Assembly (NCBI RefSeq): GCF_022899355.1
Contig: NZ_JALJCK010000001.1
Location: forward strand, 410,346 to 474,345
Reading direction: 5' to 3'
DNA length: 64,000 bases
Origin: Shinella yambaruensis
GTDB taxonomy: Bacteria; Pseudomonadota; Alphaproteobacteria; Rhizobiales; Rhizobiaceae
Below are positions 18,814 to 31,897 of the stretch, piece after piece (the stretch's first letter is position 1; each line of letters begins with the position of its first letter). The translations under genes were made by a program, and so were the position numbers. The notes beneath the pieces were generated by a model. The model was not told where the DNA came from. It saw only the letters and a program-made list of their open reading frames with translations, and did not search any database.

Positions 18814-19176
18814 TCAGAAGTTCAGACCACCTTCACGGGCAGCTTCGGCGAGAGCCTTGATGCGGCCGTGATAGATGAAGGCGCCACGGTCGAAAACGAC
18901 TTCCTTGACGCCTGCCTTGACGGCACGCTCGGCGATGAGCTTGCCGACGGCAGCGGCCGCTGCCGTGTCGGCGCCCGTCTTCAAGGACGAGCGCAGATCG
19001 GTGTCGAGCGTGGAGGCGGACGCAAGCGTCTTGCCGGCCACGTCGTCGATGACCTGTACGTAGATGTTCTTCGACGAGCGATGAACCGACAGGCGCGGAC
19101 GGCCATTGGCGACCGCCTTGATGGAACGGCGCACGCGGTTGGCGCGGCGCTGGAGAGCTTCTTTCCTGCTAGCCAT
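18814..19176 (-). CDS. rplR: 50S ribosomal protein L18
   Basis: 120 residues; binds 5S rRNA with L5. [19 protein letters not shown] and [20 protein letters not shown] are typical, as is the C-terminal [20 protein letters not shown]. 12 nt after rplF. Confidence 0.98.
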   Translation of the reverse strand: MASRKEALQRRANRVRRSIKAVANGRPRLSVHRSSKNIYVQVIDDVAGKTLASASTLDTDLRSSLKTGADTAAAAAVGKLIAERAVKAGVKEVVFDRGAFIYHGRIKALAEAAREGGLNF

Positions 19177-19188
19177 TTCGCGTGATCC

Positions 19189-19722
19189 TTACTTCTTCTT
19201 GCCTTCTTTGCGGACGATCCGCTCTTCGGCATACTTGACGCCCTTGCCCTTGTAGGGCTCGGGGCCACGGTATTCGCGGATTTCCGCGGCGACCTGGCCG
19301 ACCTGCTGCTTGTTGATGCCGGAGACGACGATTTCCGTCGGCTTCGGAACAGCGATCGAGATGCCTTCCGGCGTCTGGTAGACGACGTCATGGCTGAAGC
19401 CGAGGGCCAGCTGCAGGTTCTTGCCCTGGAGCGACGCACGGTAACCGACGCCGTTGATTTCGAGCTTGCGCTCGTAGCCGTCCTTGACGCCCTTGAAGAT
19501 GTTCTCGACCATCGTGCGGGACATGCCCCACTTGGAACGAGCATCCTTGCTATCGTTGACCGGCTGGACGACAACGGAGTTGTCTTCGAGCTTCACCGAA
19601 ACTTCGTCGTTCGCGACGAAGAACAGTTCGCCCTTCGGGCCCTTCGCGGTGACCTTCTGACCATCGACGGTCGCGGTGACACCAGCGGGAACCGGAACGG
19701 GCTTCTTACCGATACGAGACAT
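19189..19722 (-). CDS. rplF: 50S ribosomal protein L6
   Basis: 177 residues. [23 protein letters not shown]-like [10 protein letters not shown] and the C-terminal [18 protein letters not shown] identify L6, near the sarcin-ricin loop. Complete. It follows rpsH by 42 nt. Confidence 0.98.
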   Translation of the reverse strand: MSRIGKKPVPVPAGVTATVDGQKVTAKGPKGELFFVANDEVSVKLEDNSVVVQPVNDSKDARSKWGMSRTMVENIFKGVKDGYERKLEINGVGYRASLQGKNLQLALGFSHDVVYQTPEGISIAVPKPTEIVVSGINKQQVGQVAAEIREYRGPEPYKGKGVKYAEERIVRKEGKKK

Positions 19723-19764
19723 TGTTTTATCCTGTCTGTTCGTTATGGAAATTCCTGCTCAGCC

Positions 19765-20163
19765 TTAGAAGACCGAGCAAAGAATCTCGCCACCAACGTT
19801 CTGTTCGCGTGCCTGGTGATCGGCCATCACGCCCTTCGGGGTCGAAAGGATGGTGATGCCGAGGCCGTTCGCGACCTGCGGAATGGACTTTACCGAGACA
19901 TAGACCCGGCGGCCCGGCTTGGAGACGCGGTCGATCTTGCGGATCACGGACGCGCCTTCATAGTACTTGAGTTCGATGTTCAGCTCGGACTTGCCGTTGC
20001 CGAATTCGACTTCCGAATATCCGCGGATGTAGCCTTCGGACTGAAGGACGTCCAGAACGCGGGCGCGCAGCTTGGAAGCGGGCGTCGAAACGCTCGACTT
20101 GCGGCGTGCGGCGCCGTTGCGGATACGGGTGAGCATATCGCCCAAGGGATCAGTCATTGCCAT
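19765..20163 (-). CDS. rpsH: 30S ribosomal protein S8
   Basis: 132 residues. [20 protein letters not shown] starts the first domain and the C-terminal [20 protein letters not shown] contains the RNA-binding motif. In E. coli S8 represses the spc operon by binding rplE mRNA; whether a mimic of its rRNA site exists here was not resolved. Confidence 0.98.
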   Translation of the reverse strand: MAMTDPLGDMLTRIRNGAARRKSSVSTPASKLRARVLDVLQSEGYIRGYSEVEFGNGKSELNIELKYYEGASVIRKIDRVSKPGRRVYVSVKSIPQVANGLGITILSTPKGVMADHQAREQNVGGEILCSVF

Positions 20164-20175
20164 GTGCCCGTCTCC

Positions 20176-20481
20176 TTACCAGCTCGACTTGACGATGCCC
20201 GGCACCTTGCCGAGATTGCCCAGTTCGCGAAGCGCAATACGCGACATCTTGAGTTTGCGATAGAAAGCGCGCGGACGGCCCGTGACTTCGCACCGGTTGC
20301 GGATGCGGGTCTTGGAGCCATTGCGCGGCATTTCGGCAAGCTTCAGGGTCGCCTTGAAGCGCTCTTCGATGGGAAGAGACTGGTTCTGGATGATCGCCTT
20401 GAGGGCGGCACGCTTGGACGCCTGAGCGGCGACCAGCTTGCGGCGGCGGTTGTTTTTCTCGACTGCGCTGGTTTTAGCCAT
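20176..20481 (-). CDS. rpsN: 30S ribosomal protein S14 (zinc-independent form)
   Basis: 101 residues, the long form lacking the CxxC zinc ribbon. [18 protein letters not shown] and the C-terminal [20 protein letters not shown] are typical. 36 nt after rplE and 12 nt before rpsH. Confidence 0.98.
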   Translation of the reverse strand: MAKTSAVEKNNRRRKLVAAQASKRAALKAIIQNQSLPIEERFKATLKLAEMPRNGSKTRIRNRCEVTGRPRAFYRKLKMSRIALRELGNLGKVPGIVKSSW

Positions 20482-20517
20482 AACAGTTGTTATCCTTCTT
20501 TACGCTTGTCGTTACGG

Positions 20518-21075
20518 TCAGGCGCGGAACGGGAAGTTGAACTCTTTCAGAAGAGCCCGTGCTTCGTCGTCCGTCTTTGCCGTCGTGCAAACGATGATGT
20601 CCATGCCCCACATCTGATCAACCTTGTCGTAGTTGATCTCCGGGAACACAATGTGCTCCTTGATGCCCATGGCGAAGTTGCCACGGCCATCGAAGGACTT
20701 CGGGTTCAGACCACGGAAGTCGCGTACGCGGGGCAGCGCGATGTTCACGAGGCGATCCAGAAATTCATACATGCGGGCGCCGCGAAGGGTGACCTTCGCG
20801 CCGATCGGCATGCCTTCACGGACCTTGAAGCCCGCGATGGAGTTGCGGGCGCGCGTGATGACCGGCTTCTGGCCGGCGATCGCCGCGAGGTCGGCGGCAG
20901 CAACGGTCGGCTTCTTGGAGTCGCCCGTGGCTTCGCCTACGCCCATGTTGATGACGATCTTCTCGAGACGCGGGATCTGCATCCCGTTGGCGAAGGAGAA
21001 CTGCTCCTGAAGCGCCTTGCGGATACGCTCGACGTATTCCTTCTTGAGGCGCGGCTCATACTTGGTGTCAGCCAT
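20518..21075 (-). CDS. rplE: 50S ribosomal protein L5
   Basis: 185 residues; 5S rRNA-binding protein. [36 protein letters not shown] and [20 protein letters not shown] are conserved. The ATG lies inside the end of rplX (8-nt overlap), implying coupled translation. Confidence 0.98.
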   Translation of the reverse strand: MADTKYEPRLKKEYVERIRKALQEQFSFANGMQIPRLEKIVINMGVGEATGDSKKPTVAAADLAAIAGQKPVITRARNSIAGFKVREGMPIGAKVTLRGARMYEFLDRLVNIALPRVRDFRGLNPKSFDGRGNFAMGIKEHIVFPEINYDKVDQMWGMDIIVCTTAKTDDEARALLKEFNFPFRA

Positions 21076-21379
21076 CGATCGACACTCCCGAACGCTTTGC
21101 TACACGAACCTTCTTGTCGCCCTCGATCTTGAAACCGACGCGGGTCGGCTTGCCGTCCTTGGGGTCGGCGATCGCGATGTTCGACAGGTGGATCGAAGCT
21201 TCCTTGGTGATGATGCCGGCTTCCTGGGTCTGGGTCTGGCGCTGGTGACGCTTCACCAGGTTGATACCCTTGACGACCGCACGGTCTTCCTTCGGCATGA
21301 CCTGAACAACTTCACCGGTACGGCCCTTGTCCTTGCCGGTGAGCACGACGACCTTGTCGCCCTTACGAATCTTTTGCAT
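21068..21379 (-). CDS. rplX: 50S ribosomal protein L24
   Basis: 103 residues; an assembly initiator of the 50S subunit. The KOW motif lies in [35 protein letters not shown] and the C-terminal [10 protein letters not shown] are typical. The sequence reads ATGGCCATGCAA; the second ATG (21379) is taken because AAGGAG lies 8 nt before it but only 2 nt before the first. Confidence 0.97.
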   Translation of the reverse strand: MQKIRKGDKVVVLTGKDKGRTGEVVQVMPKEDRAVVKGINLVKRHQRQTQTQEAGIITKEASIHLSNIAIADPKDGKPTRVGFKIEGDKKVRVAKRSGVSIDG

Positions 21380-21391
21380 GGCCATCGCTCC

Positions 21392-21760
21392 TTACAGTAC
21401 TTCCGGAGCCAGCGAGATGATCTTCATGTGGTTCTTGGCGCGGAGTTCGCGCGGAACCGGTCCGAAGATACGGGTGCCGATCGGCTCTTTCTTGTTGTCG
21501 ATCAGGACGGCTGCGTTGTTGTCGAAACGGATCACGCTGCCATCGGGACGGCGGATGTCCTTGGCGGTGCGCACGACGACCGCCTTCATCACGTCACCCT
21601 TCTTCACGCGGCCGCGCGGAATCGCTTCCTTGATCGAGACGACGATAATGTCGCCGACCGAAGCGTACTTGCGCTTGGAGCCGCCCAGCACCTTGATGCA
21701 CATGACACGACGTGCGCCGGAATTATCCGCGACGTCGAGGTTAGTCTGCATCTGAATCAT
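21392..21760 (-). CDS. rplN: 50S ribosomal protein L14
   Basis: 122 residues. [20 protein letters not shown] and [20 protein letters not shown] are diagnostic; L14 forms inter-subunit bridges. It opens the spc set, after a 336-nt spacer from rpsQ. The upstream ATG at 21799 gives no family sequence and was not used. Confidence 0.98.
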   Translation of the reverse strand: MIQMQTNLDVADNSGARRVMCIKVLGGSKRKYASVGDIIVVSIKEAIPRGRVKKGDVMKAVVVRTAKDIRRPDGSVIRFDNNAAVLIDNKKEPIGTRIFGPVPRELRAKNHMKIISLAPEVL

Positions 21761-21904
21761 GTCAGGTCGCCTTCTTGTTTTACCGGACTGGTTGGGCAAA
21801 AGCCCCCTGGTCCAGCTTATGGAAATTCATGTTTTCGCGCGGGATGGTCTCTTGCCAGGGTGGTTTCCTCAGATCGGCGAGCCGATGGGACCTTCCGTGC
21901 GCTC

Positions 21905-21937
21905 AAAGCAAAAGACGCTCGTGATTCCGAGCGTCCT
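21905..21937 (-). terminator. Terminator between S10 and spc sets (rpsQ-rplN spacer)
   Basis: On the minus strand GACGCTCG pairs with CGAGCGTC (8 bp, 6-nt loop), followed by TTTTGCTTT. The 21761-22096 spacer also holds a longer stem (GAGCCTTT with AAAGGCTC, 21994-22030) and a palindromic repeat. No strong promoter for rplN could be found between this terminator and the gene, so read-through may feed the spc set. Confidence 0.75.
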
Positions 21938-22046
21938 TGCGCTGCTTCATACAGATTTCTGCGCCGAACACAAGGGCCCGGCGCAAAATCGAAGAGCCTT
22001 TCCGCTTTTCTCAGGAAAACGAAAAGGCTCCATTCCCTTTCGGGCC

Positions 22047-22090
22047 ACAATTCCGGACGCAAAACCGCTTCGCACTTTTGCTGGAATTGT
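22047..22090. repeat. Single copy of the rhizobial palindromic repeat
   Basis: An imperfect palindrome with outer arms ACAATTCC and GGAATTGT and inner arms GCAAAA and TTTTGC around CCGCTTCGCAC. The core GGACGCAAAACCGCTT is shared with 10905-10955 and, less closely, with 54941-54988. It lies 7 nt after the rpsQ stop. Confidence 0.75.
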
Positions 22091-22096
22091 TCGATT

Positions 22097-22333
22097 TTAG
22101 GCGTGGGCCGATACGACGGTCCAGCGCTTGTCCTTCGAGATCGGGGCGCATTCCTGGATGGAAACGACGTCGCCGACCTTGTACTGGTTGGTTTCGTCAT
22201 GCGCCTTGTACTTCTTGGACCGGCGAACGGTCTTCTGAAGCAGGGGATGGGCAAAACGGCGTTCGACGCGAACGACAACGGTCTTGTCGTTCTTGTCGCT
22301 GACAACAGTGCCCTGCAGAATGCGTTTCGGCAT
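22097..22333 (-). CDS. rpsQ: 30S ribosomal protein S17
   Basis: 78 residues. [20 protein letters not shown] and [20 protein letters not shown] are typical of S17, a primary 16S rRNA binder. Last gene of the S10 set, 12 nt after rpmC. Confidence 0.98.
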   Translation of the reverse strand: MPKRILQGTVVSDKNDKTVVVRVERRFAHPLLQKTVRRSKKYKAHDETNQYKVGDVVSIQECAPISKDKRWTVVSAHA

Positions 22334-22345
22334 ATTATTTGGTCC

Positions 22346-22546
22346 TTAGGCCTTGGCTTCTGCCGCCTTCTGGCGGGCAATGGTCTTGACGCGCGCGATG
22401 TCCTTGCGGACTTCGTTGATGCGCGAGGTCTTCTCGAGCTGGCCGGTGGCCTTCTGGAAGCGCAGGTTGAACTGCTCCTTCTTCAGCTTGGCAAGCTCTT
22501 CGTTGAGCTGGTCGGCGCTCAGCGCCTTGACGTCTGCGGCTTTCAT
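22346..22546 (-). CDS. rpmC: 50S ribosomal protein L29
   Basis: 66 residues, helical. [20 protein letters not shown] and [17 protein letters not shown] are diagnostic; L29 sits at the tunnel exit beside L23. 12 nt after rplP. Confidence 0.98.
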   Translation of the reverse strand: MKAADVKALSADQLNEELAKLKKEQFNLRFQKATGQLEKTSRINEVRKDIARVKTIARQKAAEAKA

Positions 22547-22558
22547 GGCGCTCGCTCC

Positions 22559-22972
22559 TTACTCTGCAATGCGCTGTACGAAGCGCGTCTTGACCGAGAG
22601 CTTGGCCGAGCCGAGGCGAAGCGCTTCACGCGCGATTTCCTCGGAAACACCGTCGATCTCGAACATCATACGGCCGGGCTTGACCTTGGCTGCCCAGTAT
22701 TCGACCGAACCCTTACCCTTACCCATGCGGACTTCCGTCGGCTTGGCGGTGACCGGGACGTCGGGGAACACGCGGATCCACACACGGCCGGCACGCTTCA
22801 TGTAACGGGTGATCGCACGGCGGGCCGCTTCGATCTCGCGTGCGTTCACGCGGTTGGGTTCCTGAGCCTTCAAGCCGAACTCGCCGAAGGCGAGCTCGGA
22901 GCCGCCCTTGGCGACACCCTTGATGCGGCCCTTGAACTGCTTGCGGTACTTGGTACGCTTTGGCTGCAACAT
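22559..22972 (-). CDS. rplP: 50S ribosomal protein L16
   Basis: 137 residues. [20 protein letters not shown] and [20 protein letters not shown] identify L16, which shapes the A site. 38 nt after rpsC. Confidence 0.98.
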   Translation of the reverse strand: MLQPKRTKYRKQFKGRIKGVAKGGSELAFGEFGLKAQEPNRVNAREIEAARRAITRYMKRAGRVWIRVFPDVPVTAKPTEVRMGKGKGSVEYWAAKVKPGRMMFEIDGVSEEIAREALRLGSAKLSVKTRFVQRIAE

Positions 22973-23010
22973 TTTTTTACTTCTCCGATATTGGCTGCCA
23001 AACGCGACTG

Positions 23011-23739
23011 TTACGCGTTTTCACGACGGCGGTCGCCACGATCGCGATCGCGGCTTGCGGGGCCCTGGCTGTCGCTTTCGCTTGCACGACGCTCAGAGGC
23101 CATCGGATCGTGCTCAAGGATTTCGCCCTTGAAGATCCAGACCTTGATGCCGCAGATGCCGAATGCGGTTTCGGCTTCCGCCGTACCGTAGTCGATGTCT
23201 GCACGCAGCGTGTGAAGCGGAACGCGACCTTCGCGGTACCATTCCGTACGGGCGATTTCCGCGCCGCCGAGACGGCCGGCGCAGGTGATCTTGATGCCTT
23301 CGGCGCCAAGACGCATCGCCGACTGAACAGCGCGCTTCATCGCACGGCGGAAAGCCACGCGGCGCTCGAGCTGCTGGGCGATCGACTGGGCGACGAGGGT
23401 CGCGTCGACTTCCGGCTTGCGCACTTCAACGATGTTGAGGTGCGTTTCGGAGTTCGTCATCTCGGAAAGCTTCTTGCGGAGCTTCTCGATGTCCGCACCC
23501 TTCTTGCCGATGATCAGACCCGGGCGAGCCGAGTGGATCGTGACGCGGCACTTCTTGTGCGGGCGCTCGATGACGACCTTGGCGATACCGGCCTGCTTCA
23601 GCTCGTCCATGACGAACTTGCGGATCTTCAGGTCTTCGTGGAGCAGCTGGCCGTATTCGGCGTTGTCGGCGAACCAACGGCTGTCCCAGGTACGGTTGAT
23701 GCCGAGGCGGAAACCGATCGGATTAATCTTCTGGCCCAT
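23011..23739 (-). CDS. rpsC: 30S ribosomal protein S3
   Basis: 242 residues. [20 protein letters not shown], a KH domain with [16 protein letters not shown], and the C-domain [20 protein letters not shown] are complete. The C-terminal tail ([19 protein letters not shown]) is charged, as common in the clade. Its ATG overlaps the rplV stop by one base. Confidence 0.98.
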   Translation of the reverse strand: MGQKINPIGFRLGINRTWDSRWFADNAEYGQLLHEDLKIRKFVMDELKQAGIAKVVIERPHKKCRVTIHSARPGLIIGKKGADIEKLRKKLSEMTNSETHLNIVEVRKPEVDATLVAQSIAQQLERRVAFRRAMKRAVQSAMRLGAEGIKITCAGRLGGAEIARTEWYREGRVPLHTLRADIDYGTAEAETAFGICGIKVWIFKGEILEHDPMASERRASESDSQGPASRDRDRGDRRRENA

Positions 23740-24128
23740 TATGCGGCCTCCCCTTTGGCTTCGACTTCACGGACGACGATCGTCAGATGCGAGAAAGGCT
23801 TCTCGATCCGCGATGCACGGCCGCGGCCACGAGCGGCAAAGCGCTTCATGACGATCGACTTGCCGACATACGCCTCGGCGACGATGAGCGAGTCAACGTC
23901 GAGGTCGTGGTTGTTTTCTGCGTTGGCGATCGCAGACTCAAGCGTCTTCTTGACGGTCTCGGCGCTACGCTTGCGCGAGAACTCAAGCTCGGCGAGAGCC
24001 CGGTCGACCTTCTTGCCGCGGATGAGCGCAGCAAGCAGGTTGAGCTTCTGGGGGCTGACGCGGATCGTGCGCGCGATAGCCTGCGCCTCGTTATCCTTCA
24101 GCCGACGTTCGGCTTTAGCCTTACCCAT
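23739..24128 (-). CDS. rplV: 50S ribosomal protein L22
   Basis: 129 residues. [20 protein letters not shown] and the tunnel-lining hairpin ending [20 protein letters not shown] are typical. Positioned 2 nt after rpsS. Confidence 0.98.
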   Translation of the reverse strand: MGKAKAERRLKDNEAQAIARTIRVSPQKLNLLAALIRGKKVDRALAELEFSRKRSAETVKKTLESAIANAENNHDLDVDSLIVAEAYVGKSIVMKRFAARGRGRASRIEKPFSHLTIVVREVEAKGEAA

Positions 24129-24130
24129 CG

Positions 24131-24409
24131 TTACTTCCTCTTCGCCTTCTTGTCCGCACCGTGACCGTAATAGGTCCGGGTGGGAGCGAATTCACCAAAC
24201 TTGTGGCCGACCATGTCTTCGTTGACGGCCACCGGGATGTGCTTGCTGCCGTTGTAGACGCCGAAGGTGAGACCTACGAACTGCGGCAGGATCGTGGAGC
24301 GACGGCTCCAGATCTTGATAACTTCGCTGCGACCGCCTTCACGAACCTTCTCAGCCTTCTTGAGAAGATAGCCGTCAACAAACGGGCCTTTCCATACTGA
24401 ACGAGCCAT
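24131..24409 (-). CDS. rpsS: 30S ribosomal protein S19
   Basis: 92 residues. [39 protein letters not shown] and [17 protein letters not shown] are diagnostic; S19 works with S13 in the 30S head. 15 nt after rplB. Confidence 0.98.
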   Translation of the reverse strand: MARSVWKGPFVDGYLLKKAEKVREGGRSEVIKIWSRRSTILPQFVGLTFGVYNGSKHIPVAVNEDMVGHKFGEFAPTRTYYGHGADKKAKRK

Positions 24410-24424
24410 TCCTGACTACCTCTC

Positions 24425-25261
24425 TTACTTCTTCTTCAAGTGGCGCGAGCGCATGATGAACTTGTCCGTGGACTTGTTCGAGCGGGTGCGCTTGCCCTTG
24501 GTCGGCTTGCCCCACGGGGATACCGGATGGCGGCCGCCCGAGGTGCGGCCTTCACCACCACCGTGCGGGTGGTCGACCGGGTTCATGACGACACCGCGGT
24601 TATGCGGGGTCTTGCCGCGCCAGCGCGTGCGACCGGCCTTGCCGTCGTTGATGTTGCCGTGATCCGGGTTGGATACGGCACCGACCGTTGCAAGGCAGGA
24701 CGAGTGAACCAGGCGCTGCTCGCCCGAGTTCAGGCGAAGGATCGCCATGCCCTGGTCGCGACCGACGAGCTGGACGAAGGTGCCGGCGGAGCGGGCGATC
24801 TGGCCGCCCTTGCCCGGCTTCATCTCGACGTTGTGAACGATCGAGCCGACCGGGATGTACTGCAGCGGCATGGTGTTGCCGGGCTTGACGTCGACCGCCT
24901 TGTTGGAGGCGATGACCTTGTCGCCGGCCGCCAGGCGCTGCGGGGCCAGGATATAGGCCTGCTCGCCGTCGGCATAGCTCACCAGAGCGATGAACGCCGT
25001 GCGGTTCGGGTCGTATTCCAGACGCTCGACCGTGCCCTCGACGTCGAACTTGCGACGCTTGAAGTCGACGAGACGGTAGGTGCGCTTGTGACCGCCGCCG
25101 ATGAAGCGGGCCGTGATGCGACCGAGGTTGTTACGGCCACCGCTCTTGGAGAGACCTTCGGTCAGAGCCTTTACGGGCTTGCCCTTGTAAAGGCCCGACC
25201 GATCGACGATGACCAGCTGGCGCTGGCTCGGAGTGGTCGGGTTGTAGCTTTTCAATGCCAT
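24425..25261 (-). CDS. rplB: 50S ribosomal protein L2
   Basis: 278 residues. [37 protein letters not shown] and the conserved [20 protein letters not shown] (with the essential His) show L2, required for the peptidyl-transferase centre. 30 nt after rplW. Confidence 0.98.
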   Translation of the reverse strand: MALKSYNPTTPSQRQLVIVDRSGLYKGKPVKALTEGLSKSGGRNNLGRITARFIGGGHKRTYRLVDFKRRKFDVEGTVERLEYDPNRTAFIALVSYADGEQAYILAPQRLAAGDKVIASNKAVDVKPGNTMPLQYIPVGSIVHNVEMKPGKGGQIARSAGTFVQLVGRDQGMAILRLNSGEQRLVHSSCLATVGAVSNPDHGNINDGKAGRTRWRGKTPHNRGVVMNPVDHPHGGGEGRTSGGRHPVSPWGKPTKGKRTRSNKSTDKFIMRSRHLKKK

Positions 25262-25291
25262 TTTTCTGTTTCCTTTTATCCGACTGCCCGA

Positions 25292-25585
25292 TTAGAGCCC
25301 GGTGGAGACGTCGATGGACTGACCGTCAGCAAGCGTGACGATAGCCTTCTTGACATCTCCCTGCCGGCCGGAGAAGCCGCGGAAACGCTTGATCTTGCCC
25401 TTGCGGACGAGCGTGTTCACAGCCGTGACCTTGACGCCGAAGAGTGCTTCGACCGCAGCCTTGATCTCAGGCTTGGAAGCGCGCTTGGCAACGTTGAAGA
25501 CGATCTGGTTGTTTTCGGAGACCAGCGTCGACTTTTCGGTGATCGAGGGGGATACGATCACATCGTAGTGGCGAAGATCCGTCAT
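25292..25585 (-). CDS. rplW: 50S ribosomal protein L23
   Basis: 97 residues. [15 protein letters not shown] and [20 protein letters not shown] are typical; L23 docks trigger factor and SRP at the tunnel exit. Overlaps rplD by 4 nt (ATGA). Confidence 0.98.
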   Translation of the reverse strand: MTDLRHYDVIVSPSITEKSTLVSENNQIVFNVAKRASKPEIKAAVEALFGVKVTAVNTLVRKGKIKRFRGFSGRQGDVKKAIVTLADGQSIDVSTGL

Positions 25586-26202
25586 TTGAACCGCTCCTCG
25601 AGGGCTTCTACAGCAGCCTTGGAGAGCACGAGCTTGCCGCGGCGCAGGATGTCGTAAACATTGATACCCTGGATCGGAAGAACATCCACGTTCGGGATGT
25701 TGCGTGCTGCGAGCTTGAAGTTGCCGTCAAGTTCAGCGCCGCCGATGAAGAGGGCATTGGTGAGGCCGAGCGAAGCGAATGCGCCGGCCAGGGCCTTCGT
25801 CTTTGCTTCCGCGGCGACGAGGTCGTCGACGATGATGACGTCGTCAGCCTTGATCTTGGCCGAGAGGGCGTGACGCAGGCCGAGCGCGCGAACCTGCTTG
25901 GGCAGGTCGTGGGCGTGGCTGCGGGATACCGGGCCGTGAGCCTTGGCACCGCCGCGGAACTGCGGAGCGCGCGCGGAATGGTGACGAGCGCGGCCCGTAC
26001 CCTTCTGCTTGTACATCTTGGCGCCGGTGCGGGAAACTTCACCGCGGGTCAGCGACTGGTGCGTGCCCTGCTGCTTCTTGGCGAGCTGCCAGCGGATGAC
26101 GCGGGCGATGATGTCTTCGCGCGGCTCCAGGCCGAAGATCGCGTCGGAGAGGGAGACCTTGCCGGCGTCCTTCCCGTCGAGGGTCGTGACTTTGAGATCC
26201 AT
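25582..26202 (-). CDS. rplD: 50S ribosomal protein L4
   Basis: 206 residues. The tunnel loop [20 protein letters not shown] and the globular part with [17 protein letters not shown] are complete. In E. coli L4 also represses the S10 operon through the rpsJ leader; such control is possible but unproven here. Confidence 0.98.
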   Translation of the reverse strand: MDLKVTTLDGKDAGKVSLSDAIFGLEPREDIIARVIRWQLAKKQQGTHQSLTRGEVSRTGAKMYKQKGTGRARHHSARAPQFRGGAKAHGPVSRSHAHDLPKQVRALGLRHALSAKIKADDVIIVDDLVAAEAKTKALAGAFASLGLTNALFIGGAELDGNFKLAARNIPNVDVLPIQGINVYDILRRGKLVLSKAAVEALEERFK

Positions 26203-26214
26203 GATCAGGCTCCC

Positions 26215-26898
26215 TTACTTGGCTGCGGCGCGCACGGCGGCCGGACGCGGAGCGTCTGCCGGGGTGCCGGACTTGACGGCGTCACGGACAACGATCCAGG
26301 CGCCCTTGGAGCCCGGGACTGCGCCCTTGACGAGGATGAGACCGCGTTCTTCGTCGGTGGAGACGACTTCGAGGTTCTGGGTGGTGACGCGCGTCTGGCC
26401 CATGTGGCCGGCCATGCGCTTGCCCTTCCAGACCTTGCCCGGGTCCTGGTTGTTACCCGTCGAACCGTGCGAACGGTGCGAGACGGACACGCCGTGCGTT
26501 GCACGAAGGCCGCCGAAGTTGTGGCGCTTCATGGCACCGGCGAAACCCTTACCGATCGTGGTGCCGGTGACGTCGACGAGCTGGCCCGCGACGAAATGGC
26601 CTGCGGTCAGTTCCGCACCGATCTCGATGAGGTTGTCTTCCGAAACGCGGAACTCGACGAGCTTGGCCTTCGGCTCGACGCTTGCGGCGGCGAACTGGCC
26701 GCGCAGTGCCTTTGCCGTGTTCTTCACCTTGGAAGAGCCGGCGCCGAGCTGGACGGCCGTGTAGCCGTTCTTGTCCTGCGTACGCTGGGCAACGACCTGG
26801 ACGTTATCCAGTCGCAATACTGTTACCGGGATGTGCTCACCTGCGTCGTTATAGACGCGAGTCATCCCTACTTTCTGTGCAATCACACCTGAACGCAT
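26215..26898 (-). CDS. rplC: 50S ribosomal protein L3
   Basis: 227 residues. [40 protein letters not shown] and [13 protein letters not shown] [20 protein letters not shown] are conserved; L3 starts 50S assembly. The last ~20 residues ([16 protein letters not shown]) are an Ala/Pro-rich extension beyond the usual end. 158 nt separate it from rpsJ. Confidence 0.98.
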   Translation of the reverse strand: MRSGVIAQKVGMTRVYNDAGEHIPVTVLRLDNVQVVAQRTQDKNGYTAVQLGAGSSKVKNTAKALRGQFAAASVEPKAKLVEFRVSEDNLIEIGAELTAGHFVAGQLVDVTGTTIGKGFAGAMKRHNFGGLRATHGVSVSHRSHGSTGNNQDPGKVWKGKRMAGHMGQTRVTTQNLEVVSTDEERGLILVKGAVPGSKGAWIVVRDAVKSGTPADAPRPAAVRAAAK

Positions 26899-27056
26899 GG
26901 TTCAATCCTCTTAGAAGTCCTGGCGGGATCGTGACGTCCCGTCATGCCTCTTGGTTTAAGGATTCCACGTCAGCCTTTCGGCCGTCGGGTTTCCCGTTTT
27001 CAGAAGACGTCGGCTTGCGCCACGTACCTTCCTTGTTATTTCGGCTTACGCCGGAC

Positions 27057-27365
27057 TTAGAGTTTGATCTCTACGTCTACACCGGCCGCAAGATCGAGCT
27101 TCATGAGAGCATCGACCGTCTGGGGCGTCGGATCTACGATGTCGAGCAGGCGCTTGTGGGTGCGCATCTCGAACTGTTCACGGCTCTTCTTGTCCACGTG
27201 GGGCGAACGGTTGACGGTGAACTTTTCAATACGGGTCGGGAGCGGAACGGGGCCGCGGACGCTTGCGCCGGTGCGCTTTGCCGTCGACACGATCTCGCGC
27301 GTGGAGGCATCAAGGATCCGGTGGTCAAACGCCTTGAGGCGGATGCGGATGTTCTGGCCGTTCAT
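27057..27365 (-). CDS. rpsJ: 30S ribosomal protein S10 (NusE)
   Basis: 102 residues. [20 protein letters not shown] and [20 protein letters not shown] identify S10, which also joins NusB in antitermination. The ATG at 27365 gives the family N-terminus. It opens the S10 set, 189 nt after tufA, so the set can be read from its own leader or by read-through from the str set. Confidence 0.98.
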
Positions 27366-27502
27366 ACGACTATTCCTTAGTTCGTTACTCGCGCGATTCT
27401 CTTGGGAAATGCGCGTTTTTGATTCTGGCGGTTCCCATAAAGGAACGCACACGAAAACACAATTGCCGAAAGGCCAGTCCGCTAAATTTTCAAAGACCGG
27501 AG

Positions 27503-27523
27503 GGGCAGGGTTGTCCCCTGCCC
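27503..27523 (-). terminator. GC-rich hairpin between tufA and rpsJ
   Basis: An 8-bp stem, GGGCAGGG with CCCTGCCC, lies 32 nt after the tufA stop. On the minus strand it is followed by CTCCGGTCTTTGAAAATTT, a poor T run, so it is at best a weak or regulated terminator. Confidence 0.4.
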
Positions 27524-27554
27524 TTCCTATTTCAGCGGCTTGACGCCTTCAGAC

Positions 27555-28730
<1,176 letters not shown>

Positions 28731-28794
28731 TTCCGGCTCTCCGTTCCTGATCCCGATAGGGGAAATTCATACAATGAGTTGGGGCGTACCCCGG

Positions 28795-30894
28795 TCACTT
28801 CTGACCGGAGTACTTTGCCTGGATTTCCTGCGCGACGTTCGAGGGAACCGGCGCATAGTGGTCGAAGACCATCGAGTACTGGGCGCGGCCCTGCGACATG
28901 GAGCGCAGGTTGTCCACGTACTTGAACATGTTGGCCAGCGGCACGTTGGCGGAGATCACGACGGCGACGCCGCGCGATTCCTGGCCCTGGATCTGGCCGC
29001 GACGGGAGTTCAGGTCGCCGATGACGTCGCCGACATAATCTTCCGGCGTCACGACTTCGACCTTCATCATCGGTTCCAGCAGCTGGGCGCCGGCTTCGCG
29101 GGATGCTTCACGGAAGCAGGCGCGCGATGCGATTTCGAAGGCGAGGACAGACGAGTCGACGTCGTGGAAGGCGCCGTCGATGAGCGTCGCCTTGACGCCG
29201 AGCATCGGGAAGCCTGCGAGCGGACCCGAGGACAGGACGCTTTCGATACCCTTCTGGACGCCCGGGATGTATTCCTTCGGAACAGCACCGCCGACGATCT
29301 TGGATTCGAATGCGAAATCTTCGCCTTCCGGGTTCGGTTCGAACACGAGCTTCACGCGGGCGAACTGGCCGGTACCACCGGTCTGCTTCTTGTGCGTGTA
29401 GTCCTTCTCGGTCTTGCGCGTGATCGTCTCACGGTAGGCGACCTGCGGCGCGCCGACATTGGCTTCGACCTTGAACTCACGACGCATGCGGTCGACGATG
29501 ATGTCGAGGTGAAGTTCACCCATGCCCGCGATGATCGTCTGGCCGGACTCTTCGTCGGTCTTGACGCGGAAGGACGGGTCTTCGGCGGCCAGGCGGTTGA
29601 GCGCAAGGCCCATCTTTTCCTGGTCGTTCTTGGTCTTCGGCTCGATCGCGATCTGGATGACCGGCTCGGGGAATTCCATGCGCTCGAGGATGACCGGCTT
29701 CAGCGGATCGCAGAGCGTGTCGCCCGTCGTCGTGTCCTTGAGGCCGGCGAGAGCAACGATGTCGCCCGCGAAGGCTTCCTCGATGTCTTCACGCGAGTTG
29801 GAGTGCATCTGCAGCATGCGGCCGACGCGCTCGCGCTTTTCCTTGACCGTGTTCATGACCGACGTGCCCTTTTCGAGCTTGCCGGAATAGATGCGGGCGA
29901 AGGTGAGCGAACCGACGAAGGGGTCGTTCATGATCTTGAACGCGAGCATGGAGAGCGGCTCGTTGTCGTCTGCGTGACGCTCGATCTCGGCTTCCGTCTT
30001 GACGTCGATGCCCTTGATCGCCGGGATGTCGGCCGGGGACGGCAGGTAGTCGACGACGGCGTCGAGGAGCGGCTGGACGCCCTTGTTCTTGAACGCGGTA
30101 CCGCAGAACATCGGGTGGAACTTCACGTCGATGGTGCCGCGGCGAACGAGTTCGCGGATCTTGTCGTTGTCCGGGTAGTTGCCTTCGAGATAGGCTTCCA
30201 TCGCGGCCTCGTCGATCTCGACGACGGTCTCGATGAGCTTCTCGCGATACTCCTCGGCCTTTTCCTTCATGTCTTCCGGGATCTCGACGACGTCCCACTG
30301 GGCGCCGAGCGATTCATCGCGCCAGACGAGAGCGTTCATCTCGATGAGGTCGACGACGCCCTTGAATTCGCTTTCAGCGCCGATCGGCAGCTGCATGACG
30401 ACGGCGGTCGCACCGAGACGCGACTTGATCATGGAGACGGAGCGGTAGAAGTCCGCGCCGGTCTTGTCCATCTTGTTGCAGAAGATCATGCGCGGAACGT
30501 TGTACTTCTCGGCCTGACGCCAGACGGTTTCCGTCTGCGGCTCCACGCCGGCATTGGCGTCGAGAAGGGCAATCGCACCGTCGAGAACGCGCAGCGAACG
30601 CTCGACTTCAATGGTGAAGTCGACGTGGCCGGGGGTGTCGATGATGTTGAAGCGGCGGGTCTTGCCGTCACGGCCCTTCCAGAAGGTCGTGGTGGCAGCC
30701 GACGTGATCGTGATGCCGCGTTCCTGCTCCTGCTCCATCCAGTCCATCGTGGCGGCGCCGTCATGGACTTCGCCGATCTTGTGGGACTTGCCGGTGTAGT
30801 AGAGGATGCGCTCGGTCGTCGTCGTCTTGCCGGCGTCGATATGCGCCATGATACCGAAATTTCGGTAGTCTTCGATTTTGTATTCGCGAGCCAT
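28795..30894 (-). CDS. fusA: Elongation factor G
   Basis: 699 residues; drives translocation. G1 AHIDAGKTT at 17-25, switch [18 protein letters not shown] and G4 NKMDK are present, with all five domains through [20 protein letters not shown] near the end. Full length. 32 nt after rpsG, with GGAGTCC before the ATG. Confidence 0.98.
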   Translation of the reverse strand: MAREYKIEDYRNFGIMAHIDAGKTTTTERILYYTGKSHKIGEVHDGAATMDWMEQEQERGITITSAATTTFWKGRDGKTRRFNIIDTPGHVDFTIEVERSLRVLDGAIALLDANAGVEPQTETVWRQAEKYNVPRMIFCNKMDKTGADFYRSVSMIKSRLGATAVVMQLPIGAESEFKGVVDLIEMNALVWRDESLGAQWDVVEIPEDMKEKAEEYREKLIETVVEIDEAAMEAYLEGNYPDNDKIRELVRRGTIDVKFHPMFCGTAFKNKGVQPLLDAVVDYLPSPADIPAIKGIDVKTEAEIERHADDNEPLSMLAFKIMNDPFVGSLTFARIYSGKLEKGTSVMNTVKEKRERVGRMLQMHSNSREDIEEAFAGDIVALAGLKDTTTGDTLCDPLKPVILERMEFPEPVIQIAIEPKTKNDQEKMGLALNRLAAEDPSFRVKTDEESGQTIIAGMGELHLDIIVDRMRREFKVEANVGAPQVAYRETITRKTEKDYTHKKQTGGTGQFARVKLVFEPNPEGEDFAFESKIVGGAVPKEYIPGVQKGIESVLSSGPLAGFPMLGVKATLIDGAFHDVDSSVLAFEIASRACFREASREAGAQLLEPMMKVEVVTPEDYVGDVIGDLNSRRGQIQGQESRGVAVVISANVPLANMFKYVDNLRSMSQGRAQYSMVFDHYAPVPSNVAQEIQAKYSGQK

Positions 30895-30926
30895 TAACGG
30901 ACTCCTTTCGAGACGTCTAGTTTCGG

Positions 30927-31412
<486 letters not shown>

Positions 31413-31452
31413 TCAAATGGTTCCGACCAGCGAAATGGCGCCGGTTACTGTC

Positions 31453-31824
31453 TTATTTCGGACGCTTCGCGCCGTACTTGGAGCGGCGCTGCTTGCGGTT
31501 CTTGACGCCCTGGGTGTCGAGAACGCCGCGGATGATGTGGTAACGCACGCCCGGAAGGTCCTTCACGCGGCCGCCACGGATCATGACGACGGAGTGTTCC
31601 TGCAGGTTGTGGCCTTCGCCCGGGATGTAGCCGATGACTTCGAAGCCATTGGTCAGGCGGATCTTGGCGACCTTACGCAGAGCCGAGTTCGGCTTCTTCG
31701 GGGTCGTCGTGTAGACGCGGGTGCAAACGCCGCGCTTCTGGGGGTTTTCCTGCAGGGCAGGAACCTTGTTGCGCTTTACCTGCGCCTGGCGCGGCTTGCG
31801 GATCAACTGGTTTACGGTAGGCAT
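31453..31824 (-). CDS. rpsL: 30S ribosomal protein S12
   Basis: 123 residues. [20 protein letters not shown] begins the protein; [19 protein letters not shown] and [17 protein letters not shown] contain the two lysines (43 and 88 in E. coli numbering) that mutate in streptomycin resistance, both wild type. The ATG at 31824 is preferred to one at 31899. First gene of the str set; a terminator-like hairpin and a promoter lie in its leader. Confidence 0.98.
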
Positions 31825-31897
31825 AGAACCATCCCTTGCAAATCTAGTCTCGTTTACCCTTGCGGGCGGATACATGGCCACACGCGTGTTCATGCGC

